Shown here: one piece after another, positions 9,290-16,580 of the stretch
Numbering within the stretch: the stretch's first letter is position 1
Layout of the letters: each line of letters starts with the position of its first letter
Assembly (NCBI GenBank): GCA_015501055.1
Contig: JADNYV010000746.1
Coordinates: 1 to 16,580 of the forward strand
Direction of reading: 5' to 3'
Length of the DNA stretch: 16,580 nt
Source of the DNA: Mucidula mucida
Taxonomy: Eukaryota > Basidiomycota > Agaricomycetes > Agaricales > Physalacriaceae
The notes under the pieces: model-generated
What the model was told of the DNA's origin: nothing
Databases searched by the model: none
What the model saw: the letters and a program-made list of their open reading frames with translations, nothing else
Translations under genes and position numbers: made by a program

Positions 9290-9792
9290 CCTTCCACGTA
9301 TTCGCGGACGTCTCGGCTAATTCCTGGCCACCAATAGGTGCGTGTGATCAACTCGAGAGTCTTGTACCGTCCCGGATGCCCTGCAAGCTGTGCATCATGA
9401 TGCATTCCAATAACTTTTCCCCGCAATTCCTTGTCCTTCGGTATGTAAATACGATCTTTCCATATAATAAGTCCATTTTCCTTCTCTTCCCATCCTTTTT
9501 CTTTGTTTTCTAATGCTTTTTGTACGTATCTGTCCTTGTTTCCTTTTCTTTGTTTGATTTTGTTAAGTAATTCGTCCTCCGGTGTAGCTACTGTATGTAA
9601 AGAAAATTGAATTTGTGATATAAAAAACTCCGGTTTTAGTAAAACAATGTTTTCGTTATCTTTTTCCCCCTTCTCAAGGCCTGTCATCCTTGACAAGGCA
9701 TCAGCTTTCCCCATCGTCTTGCCCGGTTTGTGAATCATCTGTATATCATACTCCGCCAACTCCGTAACCCATCTCGCCTGCCTCCGATTCAA
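9184..9792 (-). pseudogene. pol: RNase H/integrase connection and integrase HHCC finger of copy 2
   Basis: This frame carries the end of RNase H (WRQARWVTELAEYDIQMIHK, then KADALSRMTG), a charged lysine-rich linker, and the integrase zinc finger with AGHPGRYKTL, TYWWPGI and GCQKC (two His, two Cys). It overlaps 7988-9289 in another frame. Near 9225 a base seems to be missing, after which the core frame takes over. Upstream it is joined to the RNase H part by a further shift near 9810. It corresponds to 2572-3172 of copy 1, where no such frameshifts occur. Confidence 0.82.
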
Positions 9793-11957
9793 CTTCTGTG
9801 GCTTCCGGAATACTGGAGGTTTTGATGATCGGTAAACACCTCCACCGTCTCCGTTGCTCCTAGAAGATACTGCCTCCAGTCATCAATTGAGTCCATGATG
9901 GCCATCATTTCTTTGTCGTAGATCTCGTAGTTGCGTTCAACTTCATTTAACGCGCGAGATCGGAAAGCCACTGGTCTCCATTTGCCTTCGACGAACTGGG
10001 ATAGAACGCCCCGTTGCATAGTTCGAGGAATCTGCCTCGACTCGAAACTTGCCGTTATCGCGTGGTACATCAGAACGGGTTCTTCCGTCATCCTCCGTTT
10101 CAACTCCTCAAATGCCTCATGCTGCTCCTTCCCCAAACCCATTCGCCCTTCCCGGTTAGCGATGTCAATGGCTTTGCTACCCCGCAAATCCCGGATGAAA
10201 CGTCGGTAGAAGTTGCAGAACCCAGGAATGACTGCACTTCCTTCTTCTTCGTCGGCTCCTTCCATTCCTTCACTACGGCCACTTTTGCCGGATCCATCTT
10301 CACTTCTCCTCCTCCAACAATAACTCCCAAGTAATCTACAGTATGTGCCTCAAAACTACATTTCTCGGGTTTTAAATACAACTTATTACTCGCAATATCT
10401 CTAGTACTTGTCGTACAATATGCTATGTTCTTCCAATGTGTTCGTAAAAATAAGTATGTCATCTAGGTAAACTATAACATGTCCTTCATCAATCAACTCC
10501 TTCAGAATGTGATTCATGAACGATTGGAACGTTGCCGGCGAGTTTGTAAGTCCGAAGAACATGACTGAGGGCTCGAACAGGCCTCGGTTTGTTCTAAACG
10601 CCGCTTTCCACTCATCACCTTCTTTGATCCGGATGTTATTGTAACCCCATCGGACATCCATCTTTGTGAAAACCTTTGCTCCCTTCAACTTGTCAATAAG
10701 CTCCTGGATCAACGGCAAGGGGTATCGGTTCTTGATTGTCATGTCGTTCAACTTCCGATAATCCTGTACTGGCCGAAGGCTTCCGTCCTTCTTCTTGACA
10801 AAGAAGAATGGTGACGCCATGGGTGAGATTGATGGCCGTATGCGTCCCGTGCGTATGTTTTCCTCCAAGAACTCGTCTAACGCCTTCTGCTCGGATGGGC
10901 TAAGGGGATAAACCTTACAGTCAACCGGTTTGGAACCAGGCGTAAGTTCTATCGCGTGATCCCAGGGTCTTCGCTCCGGTAACTTGTCAAAGTCCGCCTT
11001 GCTAAATACATCGGAGAATTCCTCAATGTAAGGTGCAGCAGCGGATGAAGGCTGTTGTGATCTCAGCTTTTCACCGCTTTTGCGATAGTTGTCCCAGTCC
11101 ATCCAGAACAAACGCTCTCCCTCTTCCAACTTCTCTTCTACGTCTTCTCCTTCATCTTCCGGCGAGTTATACTCGGGTAGGTAGCCGCAACGGTCTGGGC
11201 ATCGATCAAAAGTCAACGTGGATTCCGTCCAGTTGATCGTGGGGTTGTGATATCGTAACCAATCTAGCCCCAAAAAGATGCTTGTTTTGCCAAGATTGGT
11301 GACGGCCAACTCGATCTTTTCTGCGTGATCACCATCTTCATCCGGACCTCCACAAAGCCTTCGATTGCTCCTCCCTCGTTTAGGGTTCCATCCGCATTGT
11401 AGACAGGGAGCTTGACCGGTAACTCCTTGATCGGGAGTCCGTTCTTCTCACGAATTCTTTATTGACGCAAGAACCCGTTGCTCCACTGTCAAGAAGGGCA
11501 CTCGTTTCCCATTAGAGCCTGTGTGTATGCTCTCTATGGTTACTCGGAGTTTCATGTCCTGCCCCTTTGTTCCCCGGATGTACTTCCTCGACTTTTTCAA
11601 CTCCGTCACAACTTCCACCGCAGCTTCCTTTGTCAACGCTCTGATCGCCATCACCTTCTCCTCCGTCGCTTCTCTCTCTCTCCGCTCCGGCATCCATGCT
11701 CTCAAAATTCCCACTGCTCTCGACACGTCATCCTCTCTTAGCCGTTGTGCGATCCACTCGGGCGTATTTGGCTCAAATCTTTCTTTTGCAGGTTTTGGTG
11801 GTAAAGTCGTCGATGATATTTTAGATGTTTCAGTACCCGTACTGTAAATAGATTCTGCATCTGACGACCCTTTCCTTGATGACTGCTCCGGCAGGACTGC
11901 GTCTACTGCGGGAGCTTCGCAAAACCCAACTCTTCGGCCAGCTTCCTCTTCTCCTCG
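9789..11957 (-). pseudogene. pol: Protease-RT-RNase H part of Pol, copy 2, multiply frameshifted
   Basis: The -1 frame relative to gag opens at about 11957. The protease region is broken by deletions near 11513, 11450 and 11333. The RT is intact over 302 codons (10401-11309), with VQDYRKLN, the catalytic Asp at residue 218 ([11 protein letters not shown]), [11 protein letters not shown], and YLDD at residues 281-284. Further single-base losses occur near 10420, 10385, 10220, 10191, 10181, 10127, 10068 and 10012 (two). The RNase H text (WRPVAFRSRALNE, DKEMMAIMDSIDDW) follows in another frame. RT and RNase H copy the element RNA to DNA in cytoplasmic particles. Comparison with copy 1 (528-2580), which has no shifts, makes each deletion visible. 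Confidence 0.85.
11885..11927 (-). promoter_or_regulatory. Predicted -1 frameshift signal, gag/pol, copy 2
   Basis: On the - strand GGGTTTT (11921-11927), a 5-nt spacer and the stem arms 11906-11915 and 11885-11894 are identical to those of copy 1. The gag stop TAG (11903-11905) again falls in the loop. The block is conserved base for base although both elements are decayed around it. Confidence 0.68.
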
Positions 11958-12830
11958 TCATTCATTTCGGTCCATAGACCCCGAATTGTCTGGGGTCGAC
12001 CCTTCTTGGGACAGAACCTGCTGACATGGCCGTGTTCGCCACAGCTGAAGCAGAGTCCCCTTCGACGTGCATTGTCGATGTTCATCGGCCTGCCGGCTCC
12101 TCCATAGGTAACACCGGTGGCATCTCGTCATGTGATCGGCGTCGGGGTGGGTTCGTAGGATTGGCTCTTGATGTAGCCACCTGCGGAGCTTGAGGCCGGG
12201 ACTGCATTCCGGACCTCTTGCTCGCCGCCCGCCTTCTCCACAGCTGATCGATCTGAAGGATCTGTGCCTTCCAATCCTTGTACTTCTCTGGCAACCCGTC
12301 TCGGCTGCCATAGATCTGGTCGATGATCTTCTCGTTGACATTGGTCTCGAGAAGTCTCACGACGAATGCGTCATCCTTCGAGTATCCTGCCTGAGTGAGC
12401 AGGACCTCGAACTTCTGGAAGAAGTCTTGAGCGGTGTCTTGCCCCTGGCGCAACCGCTCGATCTGGTCTTGCGCGTCTCGCGCGAGGTTGGAATCCACAA
12501 ATCGCTCCTTCAAGTCTTCCTTGAACTCCGTCCAAGAGACTGTCCATTCCTCTTCTTCCTCATCGAAGTTCTGGTCCGAGTAGTTCTGACCCATGCATCT
12601 ACGTGATCTCCTCGGATGTAGGAGAGAACAACATCGATCCTTTCGGAGTCAGATGTGAGGTTGTTCTTCTTGTCACGGATGTATGTGAACATCGATCGCC
12701 ACCAGCTCTTGTACTTGGACTTGTCCCCGTCATAGTCGTAAGGCTTGTTCACAAGGGATCGGCCTTTGATTTCGGTATCGGCATGATGAGCGGGTGTGTG
12801 AGGAGCGGTTTCGGGTGCTTCGTTGGACAT
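11903..12830 (-). pseudogene. gag: Gag of copy 2 (capsid plus zinc knuckle), two frameshifts
   Basis: ATG at 12828-12830 (MSNEAPET) starts a Gag with FDGD/KYKSW-like capsid text (YDYDGDKSKYKSWWRSMF, LSYIRGDHVDAWV). A base is missing near 12588 (a CC reads C), after which the retrotransposon-Gag domain continues in the next frame (WTEFKEDLKERF, then GSRDGLPEKY). A second loss near 12145, seen against copy 1, shifts it again to a TGA at 12082-12084 that overlaps the ATG of the zinc-knuckle frame. The CCHC knuckle CFSCGEHGHVSRFC lies at about 12011-12052, and the frame ends at TAG 11903-11905. Gag forms the particle shell and packages RNA. The ATGA overlap is probably a by-product of the deletion. 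Confidence 0.87.
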
Positions 12831-13412
12831 GATGGATCGGGGTGATGGGATCGGAGAGTGAAAGGGTGAAAGTGGGGATATGGGTGATGCGGATTTGGAT
12901 GAAACGGGTGAGGGAATAGAGGTTTGGATGAATAGGGAGGGATCGCCTAGATCTGAAATAGAATCCAGGACTTGGTAGGGTGGGGAATGGTGGTGTGTAT
13001 CGTAATGTAAGTAAAGTAGGTAGGTATCGTAACTGTCTACACTATTTTACCGACTACTGACTACGTATCTACGGAGCCCAAGAGCTCGTCACAAGTTCGC
13101 AATTGCCCAGCCACGTCCCTCTGGTGTGAGGTAAGCCGAAGTTTTCCTGGGAACGGGGGTTGACCCGTAAACAGCGCCCACTGAAGTGCAACTGCCAAAA
13201 GTTCGTTCTCGTGAGAGCGGCTACTTCCAGCACCCGAGGCAGTTATCTCTAACTGTTAGCCGGCGCTACTGGGACCAATACACACGTATGCGGACGTGCG
13301 CTGGGATTAGGAATCCGTCGATCTGTAAACAGGAAAGGGAATGGGGAATGTGCGATGATCAAACAGCAAAGTGCTGATCGACGATCAGGGATGTGTGGTA
13401 GGTGGTAGAAGG
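12831..13412 (-). other. Leader between PBS and gag of copy 2
   Basis: About 580 nt with no convincing gene on either strand. On the - strand the last 130 nt before the gag ATG are pyrimidine-rich. A perfect inverted repeat CTGATC-GAC-GATCAG lies at 13374-13388, 25 nt inside the PBS. The region presumably holds packaging or leader structures, which is inference. Confidence 0.6.
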
Positions 13413-13424
13413 TAGTTCCGATCT
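13413..13424 (-). promoter_or_regulatory. Self-primer binding site (PBS) of gypsy copy 2
   Basis: On the - strand AGATCGGAACTA starts 2 nt inside the 5' LTR. It is perfectly complementary to TAGTTCCGATCT in the LTR (13532-13543, - strand), at the predicted 5' end of the transcript. This is the arrangement of Tf1-type self-priming, where the RNA folds back and its own 5' end primes reverse transcription. I see no match to a tRNA 3' end with CCA. Confidence 0.72.
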
Positions 13425-13426
13425 TC

Positions 13427-13956
13427 TGTTAGCGACTGACTAAGCCACGAGACTCAACCAGGTACCACAGCAAGAACTGAAAGAGAAAACGTTCGCGTTC
13501 GTAAGACTAGGCTAGGCCAGGTGTATAAACGAGATCGGAACTAAAGTACAATGATACTACACTACTGCTTATATACTAGTAAGTCTGTGTTTGAGACTCC
13601 TTGTCCATACGCGTTTCTACTAGGGATGCTCCACGCCCTTGACCCAGTGTTGTATGCTACTAGTCCGTGAAACCATTAAATACGAGTGGTATCTGCATGT
13701 AAGTAATAATACTGAAACGACCATGTGTGCTACGAGTGTCGGCGGTGTGTATACAATAGGGAGTCCATGAGGTATCGGCATGTATGATGGTCATCCATGT
13801 GTTGGGTGTGTGTCCGACATGAGTACGGCTTCGGTAATGAAAAGGAGTATGATCGGTGACGAAACAGATGATGAAACAGTCCGTTGGTTGATAAGACAAG
13901 GCCCCCGATAAGATATGATAAGATGTGAAAGTGTGAAAATATGGTCATTCATAACA
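13427..13956 (-). repeat. 5' LTR of gypsy copy 2
   Basis: 530 bp with TGTTA...TAACA ends, matching 7454-7976. In transcript sense (- strand) it has a TATATAAG box (13568-13575). 32 nt further on is TAGTTCCGATCT, the predicted start of R, leaving about 116 nt before the PBS. Confidence 0.93.
13568..13575 (-). promoter_or_regulatory. TATA box of gypsy copy 2 LTR promoter
   Basis: TATATAAG on the - strand, with its first T 32 nt upstream of the T at 13543 that starts the 12-nt self-primer. This is the normal TATA-to-start spacing, so it independently supports 13543 as the transcript 5' end. The 3' LTR has the same box at 7595-7602. Confidence 0.65.
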
Positions 13957-14426
13957 ACAGCCTCCTGAAACCCAATGATGTGGGCCTCAAGATCACCGCT
14001 GAGCTCCAGTTTGTCGCACATGTGACGAAACCAGATCATTACCGAGCCAGCATCCTTTTGTGAATACTTGTTCTGCAACGCCTGCCACGCCGTCGCAGCG
14101 TCCTTCCCCATGACCTTGATAGAAAGTTTTGGGGCGACGCACTTCAACAGCATGGAGCGGAGAAAATTGTTGGCACGCTTCCATTGTCGTTGCTTGGCCT
14201 TGTCAGCTGCCGGGAGCTTAATCTCCGTGGTCAGAATATTGTTGCACTCAGCCGTCGCAGCAGCCTGCAGGAACATGGTTGACTAGACGGTGAAGTTCTT
14301 CTCTCCCACAAGCACCGCGGCGGACTCGCTGGGGAAAAGCTGGGCTAGACCACGGGTCAGGTCCCAGTTGTCCGGTAATTTGGCTGGTGCGGCTGGCGAG
14401 GTGGAGGACTGACCAGGGTTTGTCAT
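13957..14426 (-). pseudogene. gag: Copia-type Gag N-terminal part, interrupted
   Basis: ATG at 14424-14426 starts MTNPGQSS, then KLPDNWDLTRGLAQLF, then GEKNFTV followed by a TAG (14283-14285) where this domain normally has Trp, i.e. TGG to TAG. The same frame continues with STMFLQAA, ILTTEIKLP and a helical Gag core (DAATAWQALQNKYSQKDAGS, KLELSGDLEAHI) to GFQEAV. There the LTR of gypsy copy 2 begins. This order (NF..W near the N-terminus, then W..L...Y and a GDLEAHI helix) is typical of fungal copia Gag proteins. It would form the particle capsid. The part kept is about 155 codons; the rest is absent from the window. Confidence 0.75.
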
Positions 14427-14637
14427 GATGGCAAAATGTTGAGGAAGCGAGAATGATGATGGAAAAGACGATGGGAGCGACACGGATCGTAGTCGGACGT
14501 GTCTGCATGATGTTCTTGAGGCGGAAAATGGGCAGGAGGAGATGTGGGGGCAGAATGGAAAATTTTAGAGGATTTGGATCCAGTTGGGACGACGAGGACT
14601 TGAGCGGCAGCGTAAACAAACAGGATTACGGGGCAGC

Positions 14638-14650
14638 GGGGCCCATAACC
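14638..14650 (-). promoter_or_regulatory. PBS of the copia element, half-tRNA(iMet) type
   Basis: On the - strand GGTTATGGGCCCC directly follows the LTR end (TGTCA). Its complement, GGGCCCATAACC, reads like the anticodon arm of initiator tRNA-Met (CAT anticodon), the half-tRNA primer used by Drosophila copia. A 3'-terminal tRNA PBS is not seen. Confidence 0.65.
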
Positions 14651-15091
14651 TGACAAAACCGGTACAGATACGAGACGACCTGTAACGAGGCCGTAAGTAC
14701 GAGTACGCGTAGGGTACGAGTTGTGCCGAGCTCAGTTGTTGTAGTAAGAGACTCTTATATATATTACATACCTGTAACGAGGCCGTAAGTACGAGTACGC
14801 GTAGGGTACGAGTCGTGCCAAGCTACAGGACATGTGAGATAAAGTAAACAAGTGAAATGAGTATAGCATACCTCAGTCGTCGTGGTAAGAGACTGAGGTG
14901 CGGAAAACGAAAGACTAGACATATATAGAAAGTCCATGACTAAATAAGGAAATGTGTCCGTAGAGCCAATGCTCGTTGGCCAATACACTTATATTCCAAC
15001 ATCATCCAGGGTCCATAGACCATATTGGGGGCAGTGGGAGGCCGCAAAGATTTCTGCATTTGGGTTATCCCGACAACATCTATCATTGTCA
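14651..15091 (-). repeat. Copia 5' LTR (outer end inferred)
   Basis: The inner end is fixed by the PBS at 14650. The outer end is inferred from a matching 5-bp inverted repeat TGACA (14651) and TGTCA (15087-15091), giving 441 bp. In transcript sense there are TATA-like strings at 14919-14928 and 14755-14763. The second LTR is not in the window, so the outer end cannot be confirmed. Confidence 0.45.
14679..14898. repeat. Tandem duplication inside the copia LTR
   Basis: A block starting CCTGTAACGAGGCCGTAAGT at 14679 recurs at 14771 (offset 92). About 43 bases are almost identical, followed by GTGCC(G/A)AGCT. The second unit carries about 45 extra bases before the shared CAGT(T/C)GT(T/C)GT(A/G)GTAAGAGACT part. 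In the second unit CCTCAGTC (14871-14878) and GACTGAGG (14891-14898) form a perfect 8-bp hairpin. Confidence 0.75.
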
Positions 15092-15664
15092 CATGTTATG
15101 GAACCCAAATCTTGTAGTTCAGTTCACAGGGCCTTGTGACACATTATGTGAATTAACAGTTGTGTTAGTACAGTAGTATGAACATGTTCAACAGTAGCTA
15201 GTCAAGGTATGGGCAAGAACAGTACTCAGTTGAATCTTCAGTGTCCTAGCAATGTCCATTCTATCAAACACTCTCAAAAGACCTCTTGTTTTGATATCTG
15301 CTCTAACTGAGCTTTTACCTGTTTGCCTTGATATTTTGCTTTTAGTTGTCCCCTGTAGTCCATACTTTCATCCATTCACCCTCCTCCAGACATGAATTAC
15401 TTTTTATCACAAAACTTGTGAAATCAAGAACAAAAACAAGCTCGACGTCTCGAGCTGAGTTAATCATTCTCGATAGTCAGTGTGATGGCAGTTGTGACCA
15501 ACAACCTGCCGGCTCACTTGCCAATGGATGAGTCCGAAGGTGAGGCAAGTGAGGGTCTAGCCAATCAATCTATATCCAATAGATAAACTTCACCTGCCCT
15601 ATTGCCAAGTACAATCCTCCACTCGCTTCCGAGCGCACAGTGTGTTAGGTCTATACTAGTCGAG
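15092..15664. other. Non-coding, no feature recognised
   Basis: AT-richer sequence with no convincing open frame, RNA gene or transposon end. The only structure seen is a 10-bp perfect inverted repeat CTCACTTGCC (15513-15522) and GGCAAGTGAG (15544-15553) around a 21-nt loop. Confidence 0.4.
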
Positions 15665-15699
15665 TCAGATGCTGTACATTCCTGTAATGAACTCACCTT

Positions 15700-15988
15700 T
15701 CAGATCCACCGATCGCATCTCGCGTACCACCGTTGCCTCAATATCGGGTACGTGGTATGCCTCCTCGAGTTCCATGATGTCCTCCGAGTGAAGACGCGCG
15801 GCGACGACCTCCCTGAGCATGTTCTCCCTGCCCGTTCCATCCACACCGGCGCATGCCTGCGTACCCAAGGAGTACGCGCTAACAAAGCCCTTATTTAAGC
15901 CGAGTGTATCGGTCACAGTCGATTTACGGGAGTAAGACGCCACAGTAGACCGTTGATGATAGTGGAACCTTGCATTGTAGGATGGCAC
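15700..15988 (-). CDS. Possible exon of an unknown gene
   Basis: On the - strand a frame is open over about 95 codons and reads like protein in its second half (REVVAARLHSEDIMELEEAY, then VVREMRSVDLK). It reaches a good splice donor, AAG|GTGAGT, near 15700. A CAG (acceptor-like) lies just upstream of its 5' side near 16000. No domain is recognised, and no partner exon is certain. It could be a small host exon or chance. Confidence 0.25.
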
Positions 15989-16580
15989 GCGGATTCTGCC
16001 TGTAACAATAGGTTGGATAGAGAGTGCACACCATTGAGGGTAAACGGAGGGTGGGAAGTCATTGTATTGAGAGATATGTGGATGGTGTAGTGGAAAAGTC
16101 CTTGTATGAGATCAGAGGCAAATAGCGAGAAGGTGGTGGAGGGGAGACCCGAGTTGTCTGGACCAGACATGGCATAATTGCGGTAGGTGTTGGAAAAGGT
16201 GTGTTTGATAACGGCATGTCGCTGTGCAAGGCGCGCGGGAATGGGCGGGTAACGGATGCGTTCGATAGAGCGCGTTTTGAAAATGACCATGTAAGGTCCG
16301 AAGAGACGTATTGCATTAATTGCAGTGTACATTTCTTCGTCGCCTTCGGTTGGCACTTGAACTGCAGTCTCTCGGATCGGTCCAGTCTAGTAGCTCGACT
16401 AGACACGCGTGCGCGGAAACGACAATGTGTAGTCGGATCGATGAAACGTGGGACGTGCATGGAATGAGTACGGATGTTGCATATGAGGATAAAATCGTGC
16501 GGTCGCCGAGTAGACACTTGGTAGAGTACTGTTACAACGGGTAATGAATCTGCAAGTGGTTACAGACTGATGAACAAAAT
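15989..16580. other. Unassigned right end of window
   Basis: Both strands have open stretches of 75-150 codons here (for example 15913-16356 on the - strand, containing RLFGPYMVIFKTRSIERIRY). None shows a domain I recognise, and they overlap one another in several frames. I make no gene call. Confidence 0.3.

Larger units (their letters stand above)
7454..13956 (-). mobile_element. Ty3/gypsy chromovirus copy 2, LTR to LTR
   Basis: A 6.5-kb element on the - strand with both LTRs, PBS, PPT, gag and pol in the order protease, RT, RNase H, integrase, chromodomain. That order and the C-terminal chromodomain define a chromovirus. The Tf1/sushi-like self-priming layout and MarY1-like RT text place it with fungal Tf1/sushi-type elements. 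The two LTRs differ at roughly 17 bases plus a 6-nt and a 1-nt gap (about 96-97% identity by eye). Many single-base deletions break gag and pol. The 5-bp flanks GCAGG (7449-7453) and ACAGC (13957-13961) share only CAG, so no clean target duplication is seen. Confidence 0.95.
13957..15091 (-). mobile_element. Ty1/copia-type retrotransposon, 5' fragment
   Basis: On the - strand this reads LTR (about 15091 to 14651), PBS (14650-14638), an untranslated leader and the start of a copia-type gag that is cut at 13957 by gypsy copy 2. Nothing beyond gag is left: the sequence on the other side of copy 2 (7248-7453) does not continue it. The call rests on the gag text and on the half-tRNA-type PBS. Confidence 0.7.

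Noticed and set aside
12082..12085. ATGA stop-start overlap between the gag capsid frame and the zinc-knuckle frame in copy 2
   Set aside because: It looks like termination-reinitiation, but it arises only because of a one-base deletion near 12145. In copy 1 the two parts are in the same frame and the Met is internal.
13186..13377. Small + strand open frame in the gypsy leader
   Set aside because: 63 codons, antisense to the element, no domain. It lies in a region expected to be untranslated leader.
15513..15553. Hammerhead ribozyme (GGATGAGTCCGAAGG inside a stem)
   Set aside because: The text resembles CTGATGAGTCC, but the first core base is wrong, stem II cannot close with GGAC, and there is no GAAA core box.
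1..16580. CRISPR arrays, rRNA, tRNA or bacterial operon features
   Set aside because: No regular spaced repeats, no cloverleaf or rRNA core strings and no ribosome binding sites were seen. Spliced genes point to a eukaryote.

Overview
The window is a transposon graveyard from a fungal nuclear genome, most likely a basidiomycete (Agaricomycotina). The evidence is short introns of about 45-70 nt with GTATGT/GTAAGT donors and TAG/CAG acceptors, a Tf1/sushi/MarY1-type Ty3/gypsy chromovirus, and a BED-finger hAT transposase of the kind common in agarics. No intact host gene can be shown. The species cannot be told from the sequence.

Layout. (1) 1 to about 3172, + strand: copy 1 of a Ty3/gypsy chromovirus, cut by the window edge within gag and ending abruptly at the start of integrase. 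It is broken only by nonsense substitutions. (2) About 3186-7247: a hAT transposon on the + strand. Its roughly 12-exon transposase gene (BED finger, RNase-H-like core, hAT dimerisation domain) has stops, frameshifts, a lost catalytic Asp and a mutated splice donor. (3) About 7248-7453: a short stretch open on the - strand, of unknown origin. (4) 7454-13956, - strand: copy 2 of the same gypsy family, with two 523/530-bp LTRs, PBS, PPT, gag, protease, RT, RNase H, integrase and a C-terminal chromodomain. It is broken mostly by single-base deletions. (5) 13957 to about 15091, - strand: the 5' part of a Ty1/copia element (LTR, half-tRNA-type PBS, start of gag), cut by copy 2. (6) 15092-16580: no recognisable gene, apart from one exon-like stretch on the - strand.

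How the parts work together. The two gypsy copies share a gag/pol design that can be read from the sequence: gag ends in TAG, pol is open in the -1 frame, and the 55-nt overlap holds a GGGTTTT slippery heptamer in the right phase. Five nt further on is a 10-bp (one mismatch) hairpin. Copy 2 also shows a self-priming arrangement. A TATA box lies 32 bp upstream of a predicted transcript start whose first 12 nt are perfectly complementary to the PBS just inside the 5' LTR. Together these give a full expression and replication plan for the family, although neither copy here looks active.

The two gypsy copies decayed in different ways: copy 1 by C-to-T and G-to-A changes often at CpG (methylation or RIP-like), copy 2 by one-base deletions, possibly a sequencing or polishing artefact. 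They lie in inverted, tail-to-tail orientation and so form a long imperfect inverted repeat.
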